From Denitratimonas tolerans (GTDB taxonomy: Bacteria > Pseudomonadota > Gammaproteobacteria > Xanthomonadales > Xanthomonadaceae), in the NCBI RefSeq assembly GCF_037203605.1, contig NZ_JBBDHC010000001.1, positions 62,001 to 126,000 of the forward strand: a stretch of DNA of 64,000 nucleotides. The letters run 5' to 3'. The position numbers and the translations under genes were made by a program. The notes beneath the pieces were generated by a model. That model ran no database searches. It saw only the letters and a list, made by a program, of their open reading frames with translations, and had not been told where the DNA came from. Shown here piece after piece: positions 27,356 to 35,366 of this stretch. How positions within the stretch are numbered: position 1 is the stretch's first letter; each line of letters begins with the position of its first letter.

Positions 27356-29824
27356 ATGTCTCTGCTGCGCCGCCTCCTGAAGTGGTCCCTCACCCTCGGC
27401 CTGATCCTCGCTCTGTGCGGCGTGGCCACGCTCGCGGTCCTCTACTGGCTGATGGCGCCAGGCCTGCCCTCGGTGCAGGTACTGCGCAACGTCGAGTACC
27501 AGGTGCCCCTGTCGGTCTACAGCGCGGACGGGCGGCTGATGGCGCTGTTCGGCGAGACGCGGCGCACGCCGGTCGCCATCGCCGACGTGCCGCAGCGGGT
27601 GCGGCAGGCCTTCATCGCGATCGAGGATGCGCGCTTCTACGAACACCCGGGCGTCGACTGGCGCGGTACCGCGCGCGCGGTCTGGCTGCTGGCCACGACC
27701 GATGGCCAACGCGTGCCGGGCGGCTCGACGATCACCCAGCAGGTGGCGCGGATGTTCTTCCTGAGCCCGGAGTACAGCTACACGCGCAAGTTCCGCGAGA
27801 TGCTGCTGGCGCTCAAGATGGAGCGCGAACTGGAGAAGGACGAGATCCTCGGCATCTATCTCAACAAGAGCTTCTTCGGCAACCGCGCCTACGGCATCGT
27901 CGCCGCGGCGGAGTTCTACTACGGCAAGCCGCTCGAGCAGCTGTCCCTGGCCGAAGCGGCAACGCTCGCGTCCATTCCCAAGTTCCCCTCCAGCGGCAAC
28001 CCGATCATCAATCCCGAGCGCGCCATGATCCGGCGCAACTACGTGCTGCAGCGCATGTTCGAGCTGGGCTTCGTCGACGAGGCGGATTACCGCGCGGCGG
28101 TCGCCGAGCCCGACCGCTCCACGCCGCACGAGCCGCCGGTGGAGCTGGAGGCCTCGTATGTGGCCGAAATGGTGCGCCAGCGGATGGTGGATCGGTACGG
28201 TGCCGACGCCTTCACCGGTGGATACCAGGCCTACACCACGATCGATTCGCGCATCCAGGAAGCCGCCAACGCCGGCATCCGCACCGCGCTTCTGGCCTAT
28301 GACCGGCGGCACGGATGGCGCGGCGCGGAAGGTCATGCCGAGCTTCCCGATGCGCTGACGCCGAGCGTTGTGCAGCAGGCGCTGCGCGACTATCGCGCGC
28401 TGGGCGGCCTGCAGCCCGCGCTGGTGACTTCGATTGGAACCGATGCGGCCGAGGTCACGCTCGCCGACGGCCAGGAAGCGCTGCTGCACATGGACCAGCT
28501 GCGCTGGGCCGCCCCCTATGTGTCCGCCGACCGGCGCGGTGGCGCGCCGCGCAAGCCCGGCGACGTGCTGGCGCGCGGCGACATCGTGCGGCTGGCGCGC
28601 GGGGCCGAGGGCGAATTCGAGCTGGCCCAGATCCCGGCGGCGCAAGGTGCCATCGTGAGCCTGTCGGCCGAAGACGGGGCCGTTCTGGCGCTGAACGGCG
28701 GCTTCAGCTTCGGCCTCAACAAGTTCAACCGCGCCACCCAGGCGCTGCGCCAGCCCGGTTCGAGCTTCAAGCCCTTCGTGTACGCGGCGGCGTTCGAGCG
28801 CGGCTTCCATCCCGGCTCCATCGTGCTCGACGCGCCCGTGGTGTTCCACGACCGCTCCTCCGGCACGTCCTGGCGGCCCTCCAACGACAACAACGTCTTT
28901 TCCGGCCCGATGCGGCTGCGCGAGGCCATGGTCAGCTCGCGCAACCTGGTGTCGGTGCGCATCCTCGACGCGATCGGTGCCAGCTACGCCAAGCGCTACA
29001 TCCAGGGTTTCGGTTTCCCGCCGGAAAGCCTGCCGGAGAACCTCTCGCTCGCGCTCGGGACAAGCTCCGTGCCGCCGCTCGCGGCAGCGCGCGGCTATGC
29101 GACATTCGTCAACGGCGGCTATCTTATCGAGCCCTACGTGCTGGCGCGGGTGCTGGACAGCAACGGCACCATCGTCCACGCCGAGCACGCTCCGCGCGCC
29201 TGCCACGACTGTCCCGAGCGGCTGCTTTCTTCCGGCACGCGCGACGGCGCTCAGGTCGCGGGCTTCAACTTTGGCGATGCGGCACCCGCACCCGCCATCG
29301 AGGATGCCGCCGGCCCGACGCAGACGGTCCTGGCACCGCGCGCCATCGACGAGCGCACCGCCTTTTTGATCCACTCGCTGCTGCGCGACGTGATCCAGCG
29401 CGGCACGGGCCGCGGCGCACGCGTGCTGGAGCGCAGCGACATCGGCGGCAAGACCGGAACCACCAACGACCATCGCGACGCCTGGTTCTCCGGCTTCGGC
29501 GGCAACATCGTGACCAGCGCCTGGGTCGGCATGGACGACTTTTCCACGCTCGGCACGGGTGAGTTCGGCGCGCGCGCCGCGCTGCCGATGTGGATCGACA
29601 CCATGCGCGCTGCGCTGAACGGTGTGCCCGAGGTCCACCCCATGATCCCCAACGGCATCACCACCGTGCTCATCGACAGCGGATCGGGCCTGCTGGTCCC
29701 GGCCGGCACGCCGGGCGCGATCAGCGAGTACATGAAGACCGAGGACGCGGCGCGGCTCGAAACGGCCAGTGCCGGCGCAAACCGCAACGCGACCAGCGAG
29801 CGCGAGTCGTTCGACATCTTCTGA
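27356..29824 (+). CDS. mrcA: Penicillin-binding protein 1A (bifunctional glycosyltransferase/transpeptidase)
   Basis: An 822-residue class A PBP that polymerises and crosslinks peptidoglycan. After one N-terminal membrane helix (residues 11-33) comes the GT51 domain with the catalytic glutamate in AFIAIEDARFYEHPGVDW (Glu90), GGSTITQQ and LNKSFFGNRAYGI, then an OB-like insert (about 300-430) typical of PBP1A. The transpeptidase domain has SxxK as SSFK (Ser469, Lys472), SRN and KTGT (Lys699). ATG 27356 follows a candidate promoter; no strong ribosome binding site is visible. Its position next to pilM is usual in gammaproteobacteria. Confidence 0.95.
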   Translation: MSLLRRLLKWSLTLGLILALCGVATLAVLYWLMAPGLPSVQVLRNVEYQVPLSVYSADGRLMALFGETRRTPVAIADVPQRVRQAFIAIEDARFYEHPGVDWRGTARAVWLLATTDGQRVPGGSTITQQVARMFFLSPEYSYTRKFREMLLALKMERELEKDEILGIYLNKSFFGNRAYGIVAAAEFYYGKPLEQLSLAEAATLASIPKFPSSGNPIINPERAMIRRNYVLQRMFELGFVDEADYRAAVAEPDRSTPHEPPVELEASYVAEMVRQRMVDRYGADAFTGGYQAYTTIDSRIQEAANAGIRTALLAYDRRHGWRGAEGHAELPDALTPSVVQQALRDYRALGGLQPALVTSIGTDAAEVTLADGQEALLHMDQLRWAAPYVSADRRGGAPRKPGDVLARGDIVRLARGAEGEFELAQIPAAQGAIVSLSAEDGAVLALNGGFSFGLNKFNRATQALRQPGSSFKPFVYAAAFERGFHPGSIVLDAPVVFHDRSSGTSWRPSNDNNVFSGPMRLREAMVSSRNLVSVRILDAIGASYAKRYIQGFGFPPESLPENLSLALGTSSVPPLAAARGYATFVNGGYLIEPYVLARVLDSNGTIVHAEHAPRACHDCPERLLSSGTRDGAQVAGFNFGDAAPAPAIEDAAGPTQTVLAPRAIDERTAFLIHSLLRDVIQRGTGRGARVLERSDIGGKTGTTNDHRDAWFSGFGGNIVTSAWVGMDDFSTLGTGEFGARAALPMWIDTMRAALNGVPEVHPMIPNGITTVLIDSGSGLLVPAGTPGAISEYMKTEDAARLETASAGANRNATSERESFDIF

Positions 29825-30450
29825 TGTCTCCCCGCCGCGCCGACACCACGCGCCAATGGCTGGCCGAACAGGCGGCGCGCTGGATGACCGAACACGCCGT
29901 TGACGATCCCCTGCTGGCGCTCAGGCGCGTCCTGGCACGGGACGGTGGCGCGCCGCCGGATCGTCGCCAGTGGCCGGGGGCCGGTGAGATCCGCGAGGCG
30001 CTGCAGGCCTACCAGAGGCTGTTCCGGGGAAACGACCAGCACGCGGCGCTGCAGGCGCGCCGCCGCGCCGCGGTCGAGGCCATGCGCTTCTTCGCGCCGT
30101 TCCGGCCCGCCCTCGTCGGTGCGGTGCTGGATGGAACCGCGGACGCGCACTCCATGGTGCAGCTGCATGTACACGCCGAAGAGGCGGAGGCGGTCCTGGG
30201 CGTGCTGCGTGAGCAGGGCATCGCACACCGACTGGGCGATCGCCGCGTGCGCCTGGACCCGCGCCGGCAAACCAGCGTGCCGCACGTCGCCTTCGACGCC
30301 GACGGCATCGGGTTCGAACTGTGGCTGCTTCCTCCGGCCTGCGAGCGCAATCCGCCGCTTGACGCGGAAGGGCGCGCGCCGATGTCGCGCGCCAGCCTGG
30401 ACCAACTGCTGCGGATGATCGACGCGCAGCCGGCGCACCCGCCGCACTGA
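29824..30450 (+). CDS. Conserved protein of unknown function after mrcA
   Basis: A 208-residue soluble protein without a signal peptide or membrane segment. An N-terminal helical part ends in EAMRFFAPFRPALVGAVLDG, followed by TADAHSMVQLHVHAEEAEAVLGVLREQGI, which weakly recalls nucleotidyltransferase-fold proteins; I see no complete catalytic Asp-Asp set, so I do not assign that activity. Its ATG shares one base with the mrcA stop (TGATG), so translation is coupled to mrcA and a link to envelope biosynthesis is possible but unproven. Confidence 0.75.
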   Translation: MSPRRADTTRQWLAEQAARWMTEHAVDDPLLALRRVLARDGGAPPDRRQWPGAGEIREALQAYQRLFRGNDQHAALQARRRAAVEAMRFFAPFRPALVGAVLDGTADAHSMVQLHVHAEEAEAVLGVLREQGIAHRLGDRRVRLDPRRQTSVPHVAFDADGIGFELWLLPPACERNPPLDAEGRAPMSRASLDQLLRMIDAQPAHPPH

Positions 30451-30467
30451 AGGGCGTCCTTCCGCCA

Positions 30468-30510
30468 CCACCCAGCAGGGCACACCGGTCGGTGTTGTCC
30501 TGCCGGGTGG
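30468..30510. terminator. Likely bidirectional terminator between convergent genes
   Basis: CCACCC-A-GCAGG-G-CACACC can pair with GGTGT(TG)-T-CCTGC-C-GGGTGG across a GGTC loop, a long stem with small mismatches. It lies between the plus-strand gene ending at 30450 and gltA ending at 30521. No clear T-tract on either side. Confidence 0.5.
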
Positions 30511-30520
30511 CGCGCAGTCT

Positions 30521-31819
30521 TCAGGCGCGCGCGTCGATCGGGCTGTAATCGCGCGGCGTGGCGCCGGTGTAGATCTGGCGCGGACGTCCGATGCGGTTCT
30601 CCGGATCGTTCTGCTGCTCCAGCCAGTGGCTGACCCAGCCGGCGGTGCGCGCGATCGCGAACATCACCGTGAACATCTCGGTCGGAATGCCAAGCGCCTT
30701 GTAGATGATGCCGCTGTAGAAATCCACGTTCGGGTAGAGCTTGCGCTGCACGAAGTAGTCGTCGTGCAGGGCCGCCTCTTCAAGGCGCAACGCCACTTCC
30801 AGCAGCGGATCGTTGACGCCCAGCTCGCCCAGCACCTTGTGGGTCATTTCGCGGATGATCTTGGCGCGCGGATCGAAGTTCTTGTAGACGCGATGGCCGA
30901 AGCCCATGAGGCGGAAGCCGGACTCCTTGTCCTTGGCCTTGTCCACCGCCGACTGCACATGCTTGGCATCGCCGATCTCCTCCAGCATCTTGAGCACGGC
31001 CTCGTTGGCACCGCCGTGCGCCGGCCCCCACAGCGCGGCCACGCCCGCCGCCACGCTGACATAGGGATTGGCACCGGTGGAGCCCACCAGCCGCACCGTC
31101 GAGGTGGAGGCGTTCTGCTCGTGGTCGGCATGCAGGATGAAGAGCAGATCCAGCGCCTTGGACACGATGGGATTGAGCTCCAGCGGGCCGCTCGGCACCT
31201 CCTTCATCATGTGCAGGAAGCGCGTGGTGTACTCGAGATCGTTCTTCGGATAACGGATCGGCCAGCCGATCGAGTAGCGGTAGCAGGCCGCCGCGATGGT
31301 CGGCACCTTGGCAATCAGGCGGATCGCCGCGAGGCGGCGCTGCTCGGGATCGCGCAGGTCCAGGTCGTTGTAATAGAAGCTCGAGAGCGAGCCCAGCATC
31401 CCGGTCAGCATCGCCATGGGATGGGCATCGTGGCGGAACCCGTACAGGAAGGTGCGGAACGCCTCGTGCATCATCGTGTGATGCGTGACCTCGTGCTCGA
31501 AGGCCCCGAACTGCGCCTTCGTCGGCAGCTCGCCGTGCATCAGCAGGTAGGCCACTTCCAGAAAGCTCGACTTTTCCGCGAGCTGCTCGATCGGGTAGCC
31601 GCGGTACAGCAGCACGCCGTTGTCGCCATCGATGTAGGTGATCGCGCTGCGGCAGCTGGCGGTGGAGCCGAAGCCCGGGTCGTAGGTGTAGTAACCGGTG
31701 TCCTTGTGCAGCCGGGCGATGCCCAGCGCGGGACTCCCGAGGGAACCGCGCTGCACCGGCAGCGTGCTGGATTTGGCGTTGTCGGAATCGGTCAGGACGA
31801 CCTGGGTGCTGTCAGCCAC
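30521..31819 (-). CDS. gltA: Citrate synthase
   Basis: A 432-residue hexameric-type citrate synthase (E. coli GltA 427) condensing oxaloacetate and acetyl-CoA. Signatures: YIDGDNGVLLYRGYPIEQLAE, the active-site histidine in HADHEQNASTSTVR, WGPAHGGANEAVL, and FGHRVYKNFDPRAKII; the catalytic aspartate region is YPNVDFYSGI. The chosen start is GTG at 31819 (VADSTQVVLTD) with GGGAG about 9 bases upstream; the frame stays open to 31936, but that part lacks family similarity and includes the 5' leader. Expression may come from the extended -10 promoter overlapping the rpmE2 terminator. Confidence 0.94.
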   Translation of the reverse strand: MADSTQVVLTDSDNAKSSTLPVQRGSLGSPALGIARLHKDTGYYTYDPGFGSTASCRSAITYIDGDNGVLLYRGYPIEQLAEKSSFLEVAYLLMHGELPTKAQFGAFEHEVTHHTMMHEAFRTFLYGFRHDAHPMAMLTGMLGSLSSFYYNDLDLRDPEQRRLAAIRLIAKVPTIAAACYRYSIGWPIRYPKNDLEYTTRFLHMMKEVPSGPLELNPIVSKALDLLFILHADHEQNASTSTVRLVGSTGANPYVSVAAGVAALWGPAHGGANEAVLKMLEEIGDAKHVQSAVDKAKDKESGFRLMGFGHRVYKNFDPRAKIIREMTHKVLGELGVNDPLLEVALRLEEAALHDDYFVQRKLYPNVDFYSGIIYKALGIPTEMFTVMFAIARTAGWVSHWLEQQNDPENRIGRPRQIYTGATPRDYSPIDARA

Positions 31820-31943
31820 GGGGTATCTCCCAAGAGCATGTGATTCGGAATGCAGCGGATCGCCGGCACCGTCCCGTGCGGTCGGCGGCTGGCGCGATGC
31901 CGGCACTTGGCGCGCACGGCAATCCGCTGTCGGCAAAGCGCCG

Positions 31944-31973
31944 ATTATCGCATAGCAAAACGCCGCCGGTCAG
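31944..31973 (-). promoter_or_regulatory. Candidate gltA promoter overlapping the rpmE2 terminator
   Basis: On the minus strand, CTGACC (31968-31973) and GATAAT (31944-31949) are 18 bases apart, and TGC directly before GATAAT gives an extended -10. The -35 lies inside the loop and descending arm of the rpmE2 terminator hairpin. Confidence 0.5.
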
Positions 31974-31987
31974 GGACCGGCGGCGTT
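31957..31987 (-). terminator. Rho-independent terminator of rpmE2
   Basis: On the minus strand a 13-bp perfect stem (AACGCCGCCGGTC and GACCGGCGGCGTT) with a 3-base loop runs into TTTT. It lies 43 bases downstream of the rpmE2 stop codon. Confidence 0.85.
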
Positions 31988-32029
31988 CGACTTTGGTGCA
32001 ATGGCGTTCGGCGCAGGCGCGCCGTCGCG

Positions 32030-32275
32030 TCACTTGCTGGCGTAGCGGCGGCGGAACTTGTCCACCCGACCGCCGGTATCGACGATCTTGTGCTTGCCGG
32101 TGTAGAAGGGGTGCGAACGGGACGACACTTCGACCTTGACCAGCGGGTAGGTCTCGCCGTCTTCCCACTTGATCGTTTCCTTGCTCGTCAGCGTGGAGCG
32201 CGTAAGGAACGAAAGGTCGGACGAAAGGTCCTGGAACACGACGGCGTTGTACTTCGGATGGATGTCGGCTTTCAT
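32030..32275 (-). CDS. rpmE2: Ribosomal protein bL31, type B
   Basis: An 81-residue large-subunit protein of the zinc-independent type B. MKADIHPKYNAVVFQDLSSD, SRSHPFYTGKHK and GRVDKFRRRY are diagnostic; there are no cysteines, so the zinc ribbon of type A L31 is absent. Its own promoter and terminator flank it, and it sits where rpmI-rplT would be expected after infC in relatives. An AGG sits 9 bases before the ATG. No Zur-like operator was seen upstream. Confidence 0.96.
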   Translation of the reverse strand: MKADIHPKYNAVVFQDLSSDLSFLTRSTLTSKETIKWEDGETYPLVKVEVSSRSHPFYTGKHKIVDTGGRVDKFRRRYASK

Positions 32276-32326
32276 GATGATGACCTGTGGCCAGTGGTGG
32301 GCCAGAGCGGCCGGGAAAAGAGCGGC

Positions 32327-32355
32327 ATTTTACTGCGTTCGGCAGCGTGGCGCAA
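32327..32355 (-). promoter_or_regulatory. Candidate rpmE2 promoter
   Basis: TTGCGC (32350-32355) and TAAAAT (32327-32332) on the minus strand with an ideal 17-base spacer. The predicted start near 32320 leaves a leader of about 45 bases. The -10 matches 5 of 6, the -35 3 of 6. Confidence 0.5.
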
Positions 32356-32412
32356 GGCCGGCAGCCGCCAAGCCCGGCGGCTGCACCTGCCGCACCCGCC
32401 CGGTGGAAGTGA

Positions 32413-32430
32413 CGATGCCAGCTGGCATCG
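32413..32430. repeat. 18-bp perfect palindrome after infC
   Basis: CGATGCCAGCTGGCATCG lies 52 bases downstream of the infC stop. It could form a cruciform or RNA hairpin, but with no loop and no T-tract it is not a classical terminator. Confidence 0.6.
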
Positions 32431-32482
32431 GAATGCCGGCCTTGGTGGAAATGCCTCGCCACCCGGCCCGGGCGCGGGGCGA

Positions 32483-33004
32483 TCAGATCTTCTTCTTGGG
32501 CGCGACCATCATGATCATCTGGCGCCCTTCCATCTTGGGGCGCTGCTCGATGACCGCCTCGTCCTTGAGTTCTTCCTCGATGCGCCGGGTCATCGCAAGG
32601 CCCAGCTCGGTGTGGGACATCTCGCGCCCGCGGAACCGGACGACGACCTTGACGCGGTCGCCCTCGGCGAGGAAGCGGCGCATGTTGCGCAGCTTGATCT
32701 GGTAGTCACCGTCATCGGTCACCGGCCGGAACTTGAGTTCCTTGATCTCGACCTGCTTCTGCTTTTTCTTGGCCTCGGAGGCCTTCTTCTGCTGCTCGAA
32801 GCGGAACTTGCCGAAATCCATGACCTTGCACACGGGCGGATCGGCATTGGGCTGGATCTCGACCAGATCCAGGCCCTCATCCTCGGCCATGCGCAGGGCC
32901 TCATCGCGCGAAAGCACGCCGATCATCTCGCCATCGGAGCCGATCACGCGCACGCGCGGCACGCGGATCTCGCCATTTTTCCGGTTCAACTTGTCGGTAC
33001 TGAT
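32483..33004 (-). CDS. infC: Translation initiation factor IF-3 with a probable ATC start codon
   Basis: IF-3, 173 residues from the proposed start (E. coli 180). Hallmarks: NGEIRVPRVRVIGSDGEMIG, DLVEIQPNADPPVCKVMDFGK at the end of the N domain, and the C domain KFRPVTDDGDYQIKLRNMRRFL, VVRFRGREMSHTELG. There is no ATG or GTG that would give a complete N domain: the first family residues are preceded by ATC-AGT-ACC-GAC-AAG-TTG, with AGAGGA 7 bases before the ATC at 33004. infC uses ATT in E. coli, allowing IF-3 to repress its own translation, so a rare start here fits family knowledge. TTG 32989 is the alternative. It lies 42 bases downstream of thrS. Confidence 0.9.
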   Translation of the reverse strand: MSTDKLNRKNGEIRVPRVRVIGSDGEMIGVLSRDEALRMAEDEGLDLVEIQPNADPPVCKVMDFGKFRFEQQKKASEAKKKQKQVEIKELKFRPVTDDGDYQIKLRNMRRFLAEGDRVKVVVRFRGREMSHTELGLAMTRRIEEELKDEAVIEQRPKMEGRQMIMMVAPKKKI

Positions 33005-33046
33005 AAAGGTGTCCTCTGATGAATGAATCGCGAGCCGCCGCCTGTC

Positions 33047-34957
33047 TCAGGCCAGCGGTCCCTGTTCGGCGCGCAGCCGGGATGCAAAGTCCTGCAATGA
33101 CATCGACCCCAGATCTTCCCCTGATCGCGTGCGCACCGCCACGGCTCCATTTTCCTTCTCGCGGTCGCCGATGACCAGAAGGTAGGGGATGCGCTGCAGC
33201 GTGTGTTCGCGGATCTTATAGCCGATCTTCTCATTCCTCAAGTCCGTCGTCACGCGGAATCCTTGATTTGCAAGGGCTTTTCCAGCAGCGGCGACGGCAT
33301 CGGCCTGGGCATCGGTGATGTTGAGCACGACCGCCTGCACCGGGGCGAGCCAGGAGGGCAGCTGACCGGCGTGGTGCTCGATCAGGATTCCGATGAACCG
33401 CTCCATGGAGCCCACGATGGCCCGGTGCAGCATCACCGGGTGGCGGCGCTGACTGTGTTCATCGATGTATTCGGCACCCAGTCGACCCGGCATCATGAAA
33501 TCGACCTGCATCGTGCCCAGCTGCCAGGTGCGCCCGATGGCATCCTTGAGGTGGTACTCGATCTTGGGACCATAGAACGCCCCCTCACCGGGAAGCTCCT
33601 GCCACTCCACGCCCGAGGCACGCAGCGCCGAGCGCAAGGCGTGTTCGGCCTTGTCCCAGGTGGCGTCGTCGCCCAGACGCGGCTCGGGGCGCAGCGCGAT
33701 CTTGATCTGGATGTCCTCGAAGCCGAAGTCGGCGTAGACCTTGAGCGCCTGGTCGTGGAAGTCCCGCACCTCCGCCTCGACCTGCTCCTCGGTGCAGAAG
33801 ATGTGGCCGTCGTCCTGGGTGAAGCCGCGCACGCGCAGGATGCCGTGCAGCGCGCCGGACGGCTCGTTGCGGTGGCAGGAGCCGAACTCGCCGTAGCGGA
33901 TCGGCAGGTCGCGGTAGCTGTGCAGGCCCTGGTTGAAGATCTGCACGTGACCGGGACAGTTCATCGGCTTGACTGCGTAGGTGCGCTTCTCCGATTCGGT
34001 GAAGAACATGTTGTTCTGGTAGTTGTCCCAGTGCCCGGACTGCTTCCACAGTTCCACGTCGAGGATCTGCGGGCAGCGCACCTCGCCATAGCCGGTATTG
34101 CCGTAAACGCGGCGCATGTACTGCTCCACCACCTGCCAGATCGCCCAGCCCTTGGGGTGCCAGAACACCAGGCCCGGTGCCTCTTCCTGCAGGTGGAAAA
34201 GGTCCTGCTGCCTGCCGATGCGGCGATGGTCGCGCTTCTCGGCTTCCTCGATGCGCTGGATGTAGGCCTTGAGCTGCTTTTCATCGGCCCAGGCGGTGCC
34301 GTAGATGCGCTGCAGCTGCTCGTTCTTCGAATCGCCGCGCCAGTAGGCACCGGACACCCGCATCAGGCGGAATGCCTTGAGGAAGCGCGTGTTGGGCACG
34401 TGCGGGCCGCGGCACATGTCCACGTATTCCTCGTGATGGTAGAGGCCCATGGCGGTGACTTCCGGGCCCATGTCCTCGATCAGGCGCAGCTTGTAGTCCT
34501 CGCCGCGCGCCTTGAACACCTCGATCACCTCGGCGCGCGGGGTCACGCGCTTGACCACGTCGTAGTCCTTCGCGATCAGCTCGCCCATGCGCTTCTCGAT
34601 CGCTGCCATGTCCTCAGGGGTAAAGGCGCGTTCGTACCAGATGTCGTAGTAGAAGCCGTCCTCGATCACCGGACCGATCACCATCTTGGCGGTGGGATAC
34701 AGCTGCTTGACCGCGTGCCCGACCAGGTGCGCGCAGGAGTGGCGGATGATCTCGACGCCCTCGGGATCCTTGGGCGTGATGATGGAAAGGCGCGCGTCCC
34801 GGTCGATCAGGTCGACCGCATCGACGAGGCGATCGTCGACCCGGCCGGCCACGGTGGCCTTGGCCAGGCCCGGACCAATGGCCTTGGCCACGTCCATGAC
34901 GGACACGGGATGATCGAATTCACGGCGGCTGCCGTCGGGAAGGGTGATGGCAATCAT
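33047..34957 (-). CDS. thrS: Threonyl-tRNA synthetase
   Basis: A class II synthetase of 636 residues (E. coli 642). In order: TGS domain (ITLPDGSRREFDHPVSV), editing domain with the HSCAH motif, catalytic core with zinc ligands in VKPMNCPGHVQIF (Cys), CHRNEPSGALHGILRVRGFTQDD (motif 2 and a His) and MLHRAIVGSMERFIGILIEHHAG (motif 3 and a His), and an anticodon-binding domain (VVLNITDAQADAV). ATG 34957 (MIAITLPDG) has GGAG 8 bases upstream. That GGAG lies in the 3' half of a leader hairpin. It is followed by infC as in most bacteria. Confidence 0.96.
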   Translation of the reverse strand: MIAITLPDGSRREFDHPVSVMDVAKAIGPGLAKATVAGRVDDRLVDAVDLIDRDARLSIITPKDPEGVEIIRHSCAHLVGHAVKQLYPTAKMVIGPVIEDGFYYDIWYERAFTPEDMAAIEKRMGELIAKDYDVVKRVTPRAEVIEVFKARGEDYKLRLIEDMGPEVTAMGLYHHEEYVDMCRGPHVPNTRFLKAFRLMRVSGAYWRGDSKNEQLQRIYGTAWADEKQLKAYIQRIEEAEKRDHRRIGRQQDLFHLQEEAPGLVFWHPKGWAIWQVVEQYMRRVYGNTGYGEVRCPQILDVELWKQSGHWDNYQNNMFFTESEKRTYAVKPMNCPGHVQIFNQGLHSYRDLPIRYGEFGSCHRNEPSGALHGILRVRGFTQDDGHIFCTEEQVEAEVRDFHDQALKVYADFGFEDIQIKIALRPEPRLGDDATWDKAEHALRSALRASGVEWQELPGEGAFYGPKIEYHLKDAIGRTWQLGTMQVDFMMPGRLGAEYIDEHSQRRHPVMLHRAIVGSMERFIGILIEHHAGQLPSWLAPVQAVVLNITDAQADAVAAAGKALANQGFRVTTDLRNEKIGYKIREHTLQRIPYLLVIGDREKENGAVAVRTRSGEDLGSMSLQDFASRLRAEQGPLA

Positions 34958-35154
34958 GGCGATGCTCCGCTTTCCACGGGTTGGAAAGCATCGGACGGGG
35001 GATGCGGGAAAAATCGGGCGGCAGGCCGGAACCGGCCGGTCCGGCGGCAGCACGGGTCAGCGGGATGCTGATGTCACCATGTCGCACACTGTTCCGGCGA
35101 TTGCCCGCCGGGCTCCTTCCGCAGTCTGGCACCAGATTGGCGCACAAACCGTGA
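34958..35154 (-). promoter_or_regulatory. Long thrS leader region (about 190 bases)
   Basis: From the strong promoter to the ATG lie about 190 untranslated bases. They contain a CCGGCG-CGCCGG hairpin at 35094-35111, a GC-rich inverted repeat around 35034-35047, and the hairpin at the ribosome binding site. A 7-codon frame (MVTSASR) is too short to support a leader-peptide claim. Nothing else is recognisable; 35183-35366 holds only the start region of the divergent peptidase gene. Confidence 0.4.
34961..34992 (-). promoter_or_regulatory. RBS-masking hairpin in the thrS leader
   Basis: On the minus strand GATGC pairs with GCATC and TTTCC with GGAAA around a 7-base loop, and the 5-base bulge GCGGA carries the thrS ribosome binding site GGAG. 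It ends 3 bases before the ATG. E. coli thrS is autoregulated by ThrRS binding such a leader; whether this hairpin works likewise is inference. Confidence 0.5.
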
Positions 35155-35182
35155 ATTATCCGCTCACTCCGCGCGATGTCAA
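35155..35182 (-). promoter_or_regulatory. Strong sigma-70 promoter of thrS-infC
   Basis: TTGACA (35177-35182, perfect) and GATAAT (35155-35160, 5 of 6) on the minus strand with a 16-base spacer. This is the best promoter match in the window. Confidence 0.75.
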
Positions 35183-35366
35183 CGCGCGGCCGGCCCCGCC
35201 CCTGCCCTCCGGCACATGGAAAAGCCGCGCGCCAGCCCCCATGCTTGGCGATTGCCTCCGTGCGCATGCGCGCCCTGCGGCGGCAGGCCCCTTTCTTCCC
35301 GCTGCAGCCGCAGGCATCGCCGCCCGTCGCCGGAAGCCATTTCCATGACCGTCAAAGAGAGTAACC

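Noticed and set aside
32276..32482. Missed rpmI gene between infC and rpmE2
   Set aside because: No frame encodes the basic bL35 sequence; the region is GC-rich non-coding DNA with the rpmE2 promoter.
35055..35080. Seven-codon frame (MVTSASR) in the thrS leader as a Thr attenuator peptide
   Set aside because: Only one threonine codon and no paired terminator/antiterminator structure could be drawn.
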